Of a stretch of DNA of 64,000 nucleotides, positions 7,813-15,612 are shown in pieces. The notes below the pieces were generated by a model that was given only the letters and a program-made list of their open reading frames with translations, was not told the origin of the DNA and did no database searches. Origin of the DNA: Roseateles_B sp051857535 (lineage in GTDB: Bacteria > Pseudomonadota > Gammaproteobacteria > Burkholderiales > Burkholderiaceae_C); the NCBI RefSeq assembly GCF_051857535.1, contig NZ_JBPZGY010000001.1:248001-312000 (forward strand), read 5' to 3'. How positions within the stretch are numbered: position 1 is the stretch's first letter; every line of letters begins with the position of its first letter. The position numbers and the translations under genes are program-made.

Positions 7813-8181
7813 ATGCCAGATCTTCCCAACCAGCCCCCTGTTCCGCCGGGTCAGCCACCCGGTGCGGTGCCGGGCCGTGACGATGCGGACGGGACCGTCA
7901 TTCTCGAACGTGTTCCCCAGAAGACGGAGCCGCCGCGCCTCTACCAGGTGCTGCTGCTCAACGACGATTTCACCCCGATGGAGTTTGTCGTGATGGTGTT
8001 GCAGGAATTCTTCCGCCATGACCTGGATACGGCCACCCAGATCATGCTCAAGATCCATCACGAAGGCCGCGGCGTCTGCGGTGTATTCACCAAGGACGTG
8101 GCAGCGACCAAGGTCGAGCTCGTGCTGGCCGCCTCCCGGCGTGCCGGCCATCCCTTGCAGTGCATTATGGAGGCCGCATGA
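7813..8181 (+). CDS. clpS: ATP-dependent Clp protease adaptor ClpS
   Basis: ClpS is a cytosolic adaptor that binds the N-terminal domain of ClpA and delivers N-end rule substrates to ClpAP. The conserved core begins at about residue 40 with PRLYQVLLLNDDFTPMEFVV, the substrate-binding and beta-sheet segment. It continues through HHEGRGVCGVFTKDVAATK, part of the ClpA-binding surface. The 40 residues before the core are Pro-rich and likely disordered, as usual. ATG 7813 is the only start upstream of the core. The stop codon overlaps the clpA start (ATGA at 8178-8181), so the two are translationally coupled. A -10 box ends six bases before the ATG. Confidence 0.95.
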   Translation: MPDLPNQPPVPPGQPPGAVPGRDDADGTVILERVPQKTEPPRLYQVLLLNDDFTPMEFVVMVLQEFFRHDLDTATQIMLKIHHEGRGVCGVFTKDVAATKVELVLAASRRAGHPLQCIMEAA

Positions 8182-10511
8182 TTGCCCAAGAACTTGAAGT
8201 CAGCCTGCACATGGCCTTCGTCGAGGCGCGTCAGCAGCGTCACGAATTCATCACTGTCGAGCATTTGCTGCAGGCGCTGCTGGACAACCCGTCTGCTGCA
8301 GAAGTGCTGCGTGCCTGCTCAGCCAATATCGATGATCTGCGCAAGAGCCTTTCGCAGTTCATCAAGGACAACACGCCCACTGTGGGCGGCACCGAAGAAG
8401 TGGACACCCAGCCCACGCTGGGCTTTCAGCGCGTGATCCAGCGCGCCATCATGCACGTGCAGTCCACCGGCAGCGGCAAGAAGGAAGTGACAGGAGCCAA
8501 TGTGCTGGTCGCTATCTTCGGCGAGAAGGACTCGCACGCTGTCTACTACCTGCATCAGCAGGGGGTGACGCGCCTGGACGTGGTCAACTACATCGCCCAT
8601 GGCATCAAGAAGAGCGAGCCGCCCGAGCCCCCGAAGGGTCAGGATGGCCAGGGCGGCGGTAGCGAGGCCGAGCGCGAGGAGGGCGAGGGGGCTGGCGCAG
8701 GTGGCAAGGGCTCGCCGCTGGAACAGTTCACCCAGAACCTCAACCAGCAGGCCAAGGACGGCAAGATCGACCCGCTGATCGGTCGCGAAGCCGAGGTGGA
8801 GCGTGTGGTGCAGGTGCTGTGCCGCCGCCGCAAGAACAACCCGCTGCTCGTGGGCGAGGCTGGTGTGGGCAAGACGGCCATCGCCGAGGGCCTGGCCTGG
8901 CGCATCACCGAGGGCGACGTGCCTGACGTGCTGGCTGAGGCCCAGGTCTATGCCCTGGACATGGGCGCGCTGCTGGCTGGCACCAAATACCGTGGCGACT
9001 TCGAGCAGCGGCTGAAGGCCGTGCTCAAGCAGCTCAAGGACCAGCCTAACGCCATCCTCTTCATCGACGAGATCCACACCTTGATTGGTGCCGGTGCTGC
9101 CTCCGGCGGCACGCTGGACGCCAGCAATCTGCTCAAGCCGGCCCTGAGTTCCGGCGCCATGAAGTGCATCGGCGCCACCACCTTCAGCGAGTACCGGGGC
9201 ATCTTCGAGAAGGACGCTGCATTGTCCCGCCGCTTCCAAAAAGTGGACGTGGCCGAACCTTCGGTGGAGCAGACCATCGAGATCCTCAAGGGCTTGAAGT
9301 CGCGTTTTGAGGAGCACCACAGCGTGAAGTACGCCCTGGGGGCTCTGCAGGCGGCAGCGGAGTTGTCGGCCAAGTACATCAATGACCGACACCTGCCGGA
9401 CAAGGCCATCGACGTGATCGACGAGGCTGGCGCTGCGCAACGCATCCTGCCCAAGAGCAAGCAGAAGAAGACCATCACGCGAGCTGAGGTCGAGGACATC
9501 GTTGCAAAGATCGCGCGCATTCCGCCGGCCAGCGTATCCAGCGACGACCGTGGCAAGCTCAAGAGTCTGGATCGCGACCTCAAGAGCGTGGTCTTCGGCC
9601 AGGACCCGGCCATCGATGCCCTGGCAGCTGCCATCAAGATGGCGCGCTCGGGCCTTGGCAAGCCTGACAAGCCCATCGGCAGCTTCCTGTTCTCTGGCCC
9701 TACCGGCGTGGGCAAGACTGAGGTGGCTAAGCAATTGGCCTATATCCTGGGCATCGAGCTGATCCGCTTCGACATGTCCGAGTACATGGAGCGCCATGCC
9801 GTGAGTCGTCTGATCGGCGCGCCCCCGGGCTATGTCGGCTTTGACCAGGGGGGGCTGCTGACCGAGGCCATCACCAAGAAACCGCATAGCGTGCTGCTGC
9901 TGGACGAGATCGAGAAGGCCCATCCGGATGTCTTCAACGTGCTGTTGCAGGTCATGGACCATGGCTCGCTGACGGACAACAACGGGCGTAAGGCCGATTT
10001 CCGCAACGTCATCATCATCATGACGACGAATGCGGGGGCCGAGATCATGAACAAGTCCACCATCGGCTTCACCACCCAGCGCCAGCAGGGCGATGAGATG
10101 GCCGACATCAAGCGCCTGTTTACGCCCGAGTTCCGCAACCGCCTGGATGCCATCGTGTCCTTCCGGGCGCTGGACGAGGAAATCATCCTGCGTGTGGTGG
10201 ACAAGTTCCTGCTTCAGTTGGAAAGCCAGCTGGCCGAGAAGAAGGTGGAGGTGGCGTTCACCGACGCGCTGCGCAAGCAACTGGCCAAGAAGGGCTTCGA
10301 CCCGCTGATGGGCGCGCGACCCATGCAGCGCCTGATCCAGGACACCATCCGGCGCGCGCTGGCCGACGAACTGCTCTTCGGCCGCCTGGTCGACGGGGGG
10401 CGTCTGACGGTGGATGTGGACGCCGCCGGGGAGGTGCAGCTGGACATCCAGGCCAGCGGCAAGAAGTCGGACAGCAAGCCCCCCAAGGCTGAGGCGGCCA
10501 CAGCGGGTTGA
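8178..10511 (+). CDS. clpA: ATP-dependent Clp protease ATPase subunit ClpA
   Basis: A 777-residue AAA+ unfoldase that feeds substrates to the ClpP peptidase. Domain order: an N-terminal double Clp repeat (about 1-145) that docks ClpS; a Gly/Glu-rich linker (about 155-185); AAA-1 with Walker A GEAGVGKT near residue 225 and Walker B ILFIDEIHTL; then AAA-2 with Walker A GPTGVGKT near residue 507 and Walker B VLLLDEIEKAHP. There is no ClpB-type middle coiled coil, which confirms ClpA. ATG 8178 overlaps the clpS stop by four bases. An upstream in-frame ATG at 8160 lies inside clpS and was rejected. The C-terminus is a Lys/Ala-rich tail. A strong terminator follows. Confidence 0.96.
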   Translation: MIAQELEVSLHMAFVEARQQRHEFITVEHLLQALLDNPSAAEVLRACSANIDDLRKSLSQFIKDNTPTVGGTEEVDTQPTLGFQRVIQRAIMHVQSTGSGKKEVTGANVLVAIFGEKDSHAVYYLHQQGVTRLDVVNYIAHGIKKSEPPEPPKGQDGQGGGSEAEREEGEGAGAGGKGSPLEQFTQNLNQQAKDGKIDPLIGREAEVERVVQVLCRRRKNNPLLVGEAGVGKTAIAEGLAWRITEGDVPDVLAEAQVYALDMGALLAGTKYRGDFEQRLKAVLKQLKDQPNAILFIDEIHTLIGAGAASGGTLDASNLLKPALSSGAMKCIGATTFSEYRGIFEKDAALSRRFQKVDVAEPSVEQTIEILKGLKSRFEEHHSVKYALGALQAAAELSAKYINDRHLPDKAIDVIDEAGAAQRILPKSKQKKTITRAEVEDIVAKIARIPPASVSSDDRGKLKSLDRDLKSVVFGQDPAIDALAAAIKMARSGLGKPDKPIGSFLFSGPTGVGKTEVAKQLAYILGIELIRFDMSEYMERHAVSRLIGAPPGYVGFDQGGLLTEAITKKPHSVLLLDEIEKAHPDVFNVLLQVMDHGSLTDNNGRKADFRNVIIIMTTNAGAEIMNKSTIGFTTQRQQGDEMADIKRLFTPEFRNRLDAIVSFRALDEEIILRVVDKFLLQLESQLAEKKVEVAFTDALRKQLAKKGFDPLMGARPMQRLIQDTIRRALADELLFGRLVDGGRLTVDVDAAGEVQLDIQASGKKSDSKPPKAEAATAG

Positions 10512-10536
10512 TGCCTCCTGGGACATATCTGCATGA

Positions 10537-10562
10537 AAAACGCGCCCTTGAGGGCGCGTTTT
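10537..10562. terminator. Terminator between clpA and the converging repressor gene
   Basis: Perfect 11-bp stem AAAACGCGCCC / GGGCGCGTTTT with a TTGA loop; it can work for both converging transcripts. Confidence 0.88.
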
Positions 10563-10610
10563 CTTTGGGGCCTCGTGGTGAGAGGGCGTCAGCAGGCTGC
10601 CATGGTGCAC

Positions 10611-11279
10611 TCACCATTCGTGCAAGGAGACGACCACACGCCCGATGATCTCTACGTCCGGTGTGTTGGCCAGGTCGATGTCGTAGGCTGAAAAGGACGG
10701 GTTGGCGCTGGTCACGCGCAGGATGCCGCCGGGCAGCATCTGGCAGTACTTCACCAGCAGTTCCTCGCCTTGGCGCAGCACATAGACGAAGCCACTGCGC
10801 GGCTTGAGGTCCTGCTGGTCGACCAGTACCTGGTCGCCGTCAAAGAGTACGCGCTCCATCGAGGAGCCGCGCACCCTGACCACCGTCAGCTTGGCGGGGC
10901 AGAGGTTGCGCGCTGCAAGCCATTCCTTGGGGAAGCACAGGCCGCCGGTGTCATAGGCCGCGGCATCCTCGTTGAGCAAGGGGTTGCCGGCACTGTCATG
11001 GCTCTGCAGGGGTGGGATCCGGACATGACGGTCGATGCCGCTGCCCTCCTTGCTGCCTGTCACCACATGAAGCAGATCGAGTCCAAGGGTGGCCGCCTTG
11101 CGCAGATAGCGGGCGTCCGGCGTGCGGTCGCCTGCCTCGTAATTGAACTGCGTGGTCTTGCTGACGCCTACCGCCGCGCCGAAGTCGGCCTGCGCATAGC
11201 CTAGCCGTTGGCGTTCGGCCCGTAGCCGTTCGCCAATGCCAACATCCGTGGAATTCGGTGCCTCGTCTTTGTTTTGCAC
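10611..11279 (-). CDS. XRE-family repressor with S24 (LexA/CI-like) peptidase domain
   Basis: A 222-residue phage-type repressor. The N-terminal helix-turn-helix (about 15-70; AQADFGAAVGVSKTTQFNYE) binds DNA. The C-terminal S24 domain has the catalytic Ser in VRGSSMERVLFDGDQVLVD and the general-base Lys in ELLVKYC. Repressors of this kind bind as dimers and cleave themselves when RecA is activated by DNA damage; I see no unambiguous Ala-Gly cleavage pair, so self-cleavage is uncertain. The start is a GTG at 11279 without a clear ribosome binding site. It is divergent from a phage-regulator-like gene at 11476, across an AT-rich gap that should hold its operators. No other phage genes are nearby. 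Confidence 0.85.
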   Translation of the reverse strand: MQNKDEAPNSTDVGIGERLRAERQRLGYAQADFGAAVGVSKTTQFNYEAGDRTPDARYLRKAATLGLDLLHVVTGSKEGSGIDRHVRIPPLQSHDSAGNPLLNEDAAAYDTGGLCFPKEWLAARNLCPAKLTVVRVRGSSMERVLFDGDQVLVDQQDLKPRSGFVYVLRQGEELLVKYCQMLPGGILRVTSANPSFSAYDIDLANTPDVEIIGRVVVSLHEW

Positions 11280-11475
11280 TGTGAATTGACCGTGAATATT
11301 TTTCGCTAGTGTCTCATCAACAAACGAGGATTGCTAGCCTTCATGGTTTCCTCAATCGAGGGGATGAGCTTTAGATAAATCTCACAGATGGAAACAAATG
11401 CCGCGGCTTTTGCTCTATGATTTTTCTTTGTTGAAATATCATGGGTACCAATTCAATAAGCTTTCATTGGCCATC
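11280..11475. promoter_or_regulatory. AT-rich divergent control region of the repressor switch
   Basis: This 196-base gap is visibly richer in A+T than the surrounding genes. It contains a direct repeat of GTGAAT (GTGAATTGACCGTGAAT near 11280) and a CCTC-N4-GAGG dyad near 11350. These are candidate operator and promoter elements for the two divergent genes; I could not define exact boxes. Upstream in-frame start codons for the right-hand gene exist from 11398. Confidence 0.45.
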
Positions 11476-11718
11476 ATGAACGACCCACAAATGGATGGCC
11501 TGGGTTTGGAAGGTGGAAAGCGGTATCTGCCCGCCCAGGCATCGCCTGCAGCCGCCAAGCGCACGCTTCAGATGCAGGGGCTCACCTTAAGGGAGTTTGC
11601 CCGCATGCACGGCTTTAAATACCGCACGGTGTCGGAGGTCATCCGTGGTGTGAACAAGGGTCTGTACGGCGAGGGCCATCGCGTGGCCCTGGCGCTGGGC
11701 CTGAAGCAGGAATCCTGA
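11476..11718 (+). CDS. Small helix-turn-helix protein resembling BcepMu gp16-type phage regulators
   Basis: About 80 residues from ATG 11476; the frame is open from 11398, so a longer form is possible. The C-terminal 45 residues (LTLREFARMHGFKYRTVSEV, then IRGVNKGLYGEGHRVALALG) resemble the DNA-binding proteins of Mu-like phages annotated as BcepMu gp16 family. REFARMHGFKYRTVSEVIRG is the helix-turn-helix. In such phages the protein is encoded divergently from the repressor, as here. The assignment rests on pattern memory, not a search. The stop is followed two bases later by the start of the next small gene, so the two form an operon. It could be a domesticated regulator or a prophage remnant. 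Confidence 0.65.
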   Translation: MNDPQMDGLGLEGGKRYLPAQASPAAAKRTLQMQGLTLREFARMHGFKYRTVSEVIRGVNKGLYGEGHRVALALGLKQES

Positions 11719-11720
11719 CC

Positions 11721-11966
11721 ATGGCACCCGGCCCTATGCCTGCTGACGCCCCGCCGCGCATTGATCGCCAGATTCTGCGCGTGGCCTTTGCTTATGACGC
11801 GCTGCCTGTCGATGTGTTCCAGCGGCTGCGGCTGGCCTTGGCGGGGGATCACAACATCGCACAGGCCCTGGAGACGGCGCAGGAAGTCGTGAAGGCGTTG
11901 TCAGCCGACGAACTGGCTTTTGTGTTGGCACGCCTGCTGGTCTGTACGTCGGATGCCATTGACTAG
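11721..11966 (+). CDS. Small protein of unknown function in the repressor-linked operon
   Basis: 81 residues, not recognised. It begins two bases after the stop of the helix-turn-helix gene and is almost certainly translated with it. After a Pro-rich start, the sequence looks entirely alpha-helical (RIDRQILRVAFAYDALPVDV, FQRLRLALAGDHNIAQALET, ADELAFVLARLL). There is no signal peptide and no membrane helix. A helical protein next to a phage-type repressor could be an antirepressor, a toxin or antitoxin part, or a DNA-packaging remnant; nothing in the sequence decides this. Its codon use is as GC-rich as that of the host genes. Confidence 0.55.
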   Translation: MAPGPMPADAPPRIDRQILRVAFAYDALPVDVFQRLRLALAGDHNIAQALETAQEVVKALSADELAFVLARLLVCTSDAID

Positions 11967-12022
11967 TCACGGGCCTGGGGGCGGTGCGCCCCGTGGGCCA
12001 TGGGCTTCCCTGGACTTGGCCG

Positions 12023-12106
12023 GGATGGGGGTGCGCGCCTGTGCCTGTCGAAGAGGGGGCGCTCAATGGGGCGGGGGGCTCAGGGCCAGTGCGCGTACCC
12101 CCATCC
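12023..12106. repeat. Long imperfect inverted repeat between converging genes
   Basis: GGATGGGGGTGCGCGC (12023-12038) pairs with GCGCGTACCCCCATCC (12091-12106), with one G-U type mismatch and a 52-base loop. A smaller hairpin GGGGCG-GTG-CGCCCC lies at 11978-11992. Neither has a T-tract. Together they fill the 186-base gap between the small unknown gene and mtfA and may stop converging transcription. Confidence 0.55.
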
Positions 12107-12152
12107 TGGTTCAGGGCGGGGCCCCGAGCGAGGGCGCTGAGGTGCGCGGGCG

Positions 12153-12971
12153 TCACGCTTGTGCACGATCGGTGTCAGGGTGCTGCGTGTCGCCGGCTGC
12201 GGGATCCTGTTGGTAGAACTCAGCAAACAGCTTGTACAGGGCCGGGTGCAGGCGGAGCATCTGTGCGGGCTCCACGAAGAAGGCCTCGGTGGCCACGGCA
12301 AAGAACTCCTCCACGGACTCGGCGCCATATGGGTCGATCAATGTGTCCTCGCCTGCATCCACGCATTCGCAGAACTGCGCCCAGGCTGGGTCGATGATGT
12401 CGATCCATGCCTGCACCGCTTGGGCTGATGGCAGGGCAGGGATGCCGTCGGAGGCGCCGTTGGACATGTCCAGCACATGGGCAAACTCATGGATCACCAC
12501 GTTGTAGACCGGCCCAGCGCCCAGCGCGGGATCGGCCTGGAGCTCGCTCCAAGCCAGCATCAAGGGGCCGCCTTCCATGGCTTCGCCGGCCAGCTCTTCC
12601 TCGTACTCGTGGACAACGCCATCCTCGTCCATGAACTCGCGCGGCGCTACGACTTGGGACTCGTGCATCACGATGCCCACGAAGCCGTCATAGGCTTCCA
12701 GGCCCAGTGTCAGCACGGGCAGGCATGCCTGGGCGGCGACGGCCACCGCCACCTCGTCCGTCACCTGGAAGCCGCCTGCGCCATGGAACTCCTTGCGGGC
12801 CAGGAACAGTGAGCACAATCGCCGCAAGGTGGCCCGGTCGGCAGCGCTGCGTCGGGCGATGAAGGGGTAGCGTGCCAGTGTGAGTTCCCACAGGGCATCG
12901 GGAACGGCATGCCGCGTCAGCTGGCTGCGCTCGCGTCGGCCCTGCCAGGCATGCAGCAATCGGCGCAGCAT
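12153..12971 (-). CDS. mtfA: Zinc-dependent peptidase of the MtfA family
   Basis: A 272-residue cytosolic protein of the MtfA/DUF980 family. The zinc motif HEFAH (HExxH) sits in YNVVIHEFAHVLDMSNG, about residue 160, and the second half contains ESVEEFFAVATEAFF, the region of the third ligand in this gluzincin-like family. In E. coli MtfA binds the repressor Mlc and derepresses ptsG. Whether that partner exists here is unknown, and the peptidase may have another substrate. The N-terminus (YPFIARRSAADRATLRRLC) matches the family. The gene starts 2 bases after the lpxH stop, so it ends the unit TPR-ppi-ppiB-lpxH-mtfA. Confidence 0.9.
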   Translation of the reverse strand: MLRRLLHAWQGRRERSQLTRHAVPDALWELTLARYPFIARRSAADRATLRRLCSLFLARKEFHGAGGFQVTDEVAVAVAAQACLPVLTLGLEAYDGFVGIVMHESQVVAPREFMDEDGVVHEYEEELAGEAMEGGPLMLAWSELQADPALGAGPVYNVVIHEFAHVLDMSNGASDGIPALPSAQAVQAWIDIIDPAWAQFCECVDAGEDTLIDPYGAESVEEFFAVATEAFFVEPAQMLRLHPALYKLFAEFYQQDPAAGDTQHPDTDRAQA

Positions 12972-12973
12972 GC

Positions 12974-13786
12974 TCAGGCCGTCGCTGAGGGTAGGCTCAG
13001 CCGCAGCAGACCTTGCGGGCCCAGCCGCAGCACTTCGGCGCGAGGCGAATGCGCCTCCAAGTCCCAGTCGCTCAGGACTTCACGGCTCAGGTCGTCTCCA
13101 AGCGCATGGCAGGCTGGGCGGTGGGTATGGCCGTGGATCAAGGTGGTGCAGGCCTGTGCTCGCAGGGCGTCGCGGACAGTGCCGGCGTCAAGGTCTGCCC
13201 AGAGTTCGGGTCGATGTGCCTGGCCTGCCTTCTGCGCCATGCTCCGCTCGCGCAGGCCCCGCGCGATGTTCCGCCGCTCCTTCAGTGGCTTGTCCAGGAA
13301 GGCCTGCTGCCAGGCGGCACTGCGGACCAGGGCGCGGAAGGCTTGGTAGTCCCGGTCTTCCAGGCACCAGGCGTCGCCGTGGCTGAGCAGGTAGCGCTGG
13401 CCAAAGGCCTGAAGTGCGCAGGGGTCGGACAGGCGCGTGAGTCCGGCTTCATGGGCCATGGCATCGCCCAGCAGGAAGTCGCGATTGCCCGCGATGAAGA
13501 AGAGGGGGATGCGAGCAGCGGCCTGCGCGAACATCGCGAGCAGGCCGGATTCGAAGGCCTGGTGGCGGGCGTCGTCACCGATCCAGACCTCGAAGATGTC
13601 GCCCAGCAGAAAGATGGCATCGGCCGGCGTGTGGCTCAGGTAGTGAGCCAGCGCCGCGCGCGTGCCTGGGGTGGTCTCGGCCAGGTGCAGGTCCGAGATG
13701 AGGTCGATCGCCCGCCACTGGGGCGGTGCGATCCACTCGCCTGGCAGTACATCCAGGCAGGGCAGGGTGTCAGCCCTGGACTTCAA
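12974..13786 (-). CDS. lpxH: UDP-2,3-diacylglucosamine diphosphatase
   Basis: LpxH hydrolyses UDP-2,3-diacylglucosamine to lipid X and UMP in lipid A synthesis, at the inner face of the cytoplasmic membrane. The metallophosphoesterase motifs are clear: DLISDLHL, LGDIFEVWIGDD, FIAGNRDFLLG, LSHGDAWC and the closing HGHTHRP, supplying the Asp/His/Asn ligands for two Mn ions. The start is uncertain. No ATG, GTG or TTG lies between the ppiB stop and the first motif. TTG 13786, overlapping the end of ppiB by 17 bases, gives a 270-residue protein and is preferred; ATG 13834 would add 16 residues. The 3' end is 2 bases from mtfA. Confidence 0.88.
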   Translation of the reverse strand: MKSRADTLPCLDVLPGEWIAPPQWRAIDLISDLHLAETTPGTRAALAHYLSHTPADAIFLLGDIFEVWIGDDARHQAFESGLLAMFAQAAARIPLFFIAGNRDFLLGDAMAHEAGLTRLSDPCALQAFGQRYLLSHGDAWCLEDRDYQAFRALVRSAAWQQAFLDKPLKERRNIARGLRERSMAQKAGQAHRPELWADLDAGTVRDALRAQACTTLIHGHTHRPACHALGDDLSREVLSDWDLEAHSPRAEVLRLGPQGLLRLSLPSATA

Positions 13787-14276
13787 CAGCCTTCTCGATG
13801 AGCACGGCCTCTTTGGGCACGTCGCCGTGGCCATTCTTGTTGCCGGTGGCGACCTTCTCGATCTCCGCCACGACCTCGGCACCGGCGATCACCTTGCCGA
13901 AGACGGCATAGCCCCAGCCGGAAGGCGACTCGGACTTGAAGTCGAGGAAGTCGTTGTTCACGGTGTTGATGAAGAACTGGGCGGACGCCGAATGCGGCGC
14001 GTTGGTCCGGGCCATCGCAATGGTGTACTGGGCGTTCTTCAGGCCGTTGTTGGCCTCGTTCTGAATGGGCGCGTCGGTGGGCTTCTGGTCCATGTCGGCG
14101 GTGAAGCCTCCGCCCTGGATCATGAAGCGCTTGATCACGCGGTGGAAGATGGTGCCGTCGTAGTGGCCCTTGTTGACGTAGTTCAGGAAGTTCGCGACGG
14201 TGATGGGGGCCTTGACCTCATCCAGTTCCAGGCGGATCACGCCCTTGTTGGTGGTCATTTCGACAAACTTGCTCAT
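13770..14276 (-). CDS. ppiB: Cytoplasmic peptidyl-prolyl cis-trans isomerase B (cyclophilin)
   Basis: A 168-residue cyclophilin without signal peptide that speeds cis-trans isomerisation of Xaa-Pro bonds. Core motifs are GTIFHRVIKRFMIQGGGF, carrying the catalytic Arg and Phe, then SASAQFFINTVNN and GYAVFGKVIAG. It begins inside the stop codon of the periplasmic cyclophilin gene (ATGA overlap at 14273-14276), so the pair is translationally coupled. Compared with its neighbour it has no leader sequence, so the two together serve cytoplasm and periplasm. The end overlaps the probable lpxH start. Confidence 0.93.
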   Translation of the reverse strand: MSKFVEMTTNKGVIRLELDEVKAPITVANFLNYVNKGHYDGTIFHRVIKRFMIQGGGFTADMDQKPTDAPIQNEANNGLKNAQYTIAMARTNAPHSASAQFFINTVNNDFLDFKSESPSGWGYAVFGKVIAGAEVVAEIEKVATGNKNGHGDVPKEAVLIEKAVEVQG

Positions 14277-14860
14277 GGCTTGGACTCCACTGTGGCCTTG
14301 TTGATGAAGATGGGGGTGGACGGCAGGTGCTGGAACATGCCTTGGGCGGTGACTGGCGTGGCGCGGATCTTGTCCACGACCTCCATGCCCTCGATGACGC
14401 GGCCGAACACGGCGTAGCCGCGGCCGTCACGGGTGTTTTCGGCATCCAGGCCCGTGTTGTCCGCCACGTTGATGAAGAACTGCGCCGTGGCCGAATCCGG
14501 GAAGGCGGCGCGGGCCATGGAAATGGTGCCGCGCTCGTTCTTCAGGCCGGACTGGTCTTCCAGCGGGATTGCCGGGCGGGTGGGCTTCTGCACCAGCTTG
14601 TCTGTGAAGCCGCCGGTCTGGATCATGAAACCGTCGATCACGCGATGGAAGATCACGCCGTTGTAGTGGCCAGCCTTCACGTATTGCAGGAAGTTGGCAA
14701 CAGTCTTGGGCGCCTTGGCGGCGTCCAGCTCGACACGGATATCGCCCTGGCTGGTGGCCAGCTTGACGATCTGGGCCTGGGCGCTTGCGGCGGCCAGCAG
14801 CAGCGTGCAAGCGGTGAGCAGCCGGCTCGCTTGTGAACGGAACGGGGTGGCAAAGGCCAT
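14273..14860 (-). CDS. Periplasmic peptidyl-prolyl cis-trans isomerase (PpiA-like cyclophilin)
   Basis: A 195-residue cyclophilin with an N-terminal signal peptide: a positive start (FRSQASR), a hydrophobic stretch LLTACTLLLAAASA and a likely cleavage after AQA near residue 30. Motifs are GVIFHRVIDGFMIQTGGF, SATAQFFINVADN and GYAVFGRVIEG. It should catalyse proline isomerisation during folding of exported proteins. ATG 14860 is chosen over an upstream ATG at 14905 because GGGAG lies about ten bases before it and the leader then has normal length. It is followed by ppiB with a 4-base overlap; a TPR-protein gene lies upstream on the same strand. Confidence 0.9.
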   Translation of the reverse strand: MAFATPFRSQASRLLTACTLLLAAASAQAQIVKLATSQGDIRVELDAAKAPKTVANFLQYVKAGHYNGVIFHRVIDGFMIQTGGFTDKLVQKPTRPAIPLEDQSGLKNERGTISMARAAFPDSATAQFFINVADNTGLDAENTRDGRGYAVFGRVIEGMEVVDKIRATPVTAQGMFQHLPSTPIFINKATVESKP

Positions 14861-14940
14861 GATGGCGGGACTCCCTTGACGAAGGTCCTGGACAGGTGGG
14901 CGCAAGGTCGCTGCAGGGCGACCGACGGCCGCATTCTCGC

Positions 14941-15486
14941 TCAGCGGACGGGGGTGTTCATGCCGCGCAGCAACTCCTGGGTGCGGCGTAGCTTCAGGCC
15001 GGCGTTGACGGAGCTTTGCGGGCCTGGGCGGGCCGCGACGGCATAGGCGCGAGCTGCCAACTGCAGCAGTACATCGCCCAGGTTCTCCTGAGCCTGCACA
15101 TGCTCGGGTTGCAGGTTCACGGCACGCTGCAGGGCTTCAAAGGCAGCATCCATGTCGCCGCGTGCTGCCAGGATCACGGCCAGGTTGTTGAAGGGGTCAG
15201 CCAGGTCCGGGAAGTCTTCAGTGAGGCGCCTCAGCAGGGTCTCGGCCTGGGCCGTCTCTCCGGACTCCATCCGCATCAGCGCCAGGGCGAAGCGTAGGCG
15301 AGCGTTGTTGGGATCCTCGGCCAGCGCCGTCTCCAGCGTCTTCTTGGCGTCGGCCTGATGTCCCTGCAGCCATTGCTGCTGGGCCTTCTCCAGTTCGCCC
15401 GCAGCCCGGGCCGGGGCGCTCCAGCACAGGCCGGCGGCCAGCACGAGGGCGAGAAGTCGAGGCAGGGCGGGGTGGCGAGGATTCAT
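14941..15486 (-). CDS. Secreted tetratricopeptide-repeat protein
   Basis: 181 residues with a signal peptide (about 1-29: LPRLLALVLAAGLCWSAPARA). Next come roughly three tetratricopeptide repeats (about 40-140), seen as DPNNARLRFALALMRMESG, DFPDLADPFNNLAVILAARG and QPEHVQAQENLGDVLLQLA. Such repeats form helical scaffolds for protein contacts, here in the periplasm. No enzymatic domain is seen. It is the first gene of the leftward unit that continues with the periplasmic cyclophilin, ppiB, lpxH and mtfA, so a part in envelope protein folding is possible. ATG 15486 gives the signal peptide directly at the start. It is divergent from cysS. Confidence 0.8.
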   Translation of the reverse strand: MNPRHPALPRLLALVLAAGLCWSAPARAAGELEKAQQQWLQGHQADAKKTLETALAEDPNNARLRFALALMRMESGETAQAETLLRRLTEDFPDLADPFNNLAVILAARGDMDAAFEALQRAVNLQPEHVQAQENLGDVLLQLAARAYAVAARPGPQSSVNAGLKLRRTQELLRGMNTPVR

Positions 15487-15612
15487 GTGTCGGGGCGGAG
15501 GTGGCGGGAGCCCAATCGGTATACTGAAGGATTCTATAAGCTGGCCCTGCACAGCCCCGCCCCTCGGCGGCGAAGGCCCTGTCCGGCGTCAACTCTTTCG
15601 CCCTGCGAGTCC

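Noticed and set aside
8319..10610. 763-codon open frame on the minus strand opposite clpA
   Set aside because: It is a shadow of GC-rich codons of clpA; composition is not protein-like and clpA is certain.
10611..11966. Complete prophage
   Set aside because: Only regulator-type genes are present; no integrase, capsid, tail, lysis or attachment-site repeats were seen.
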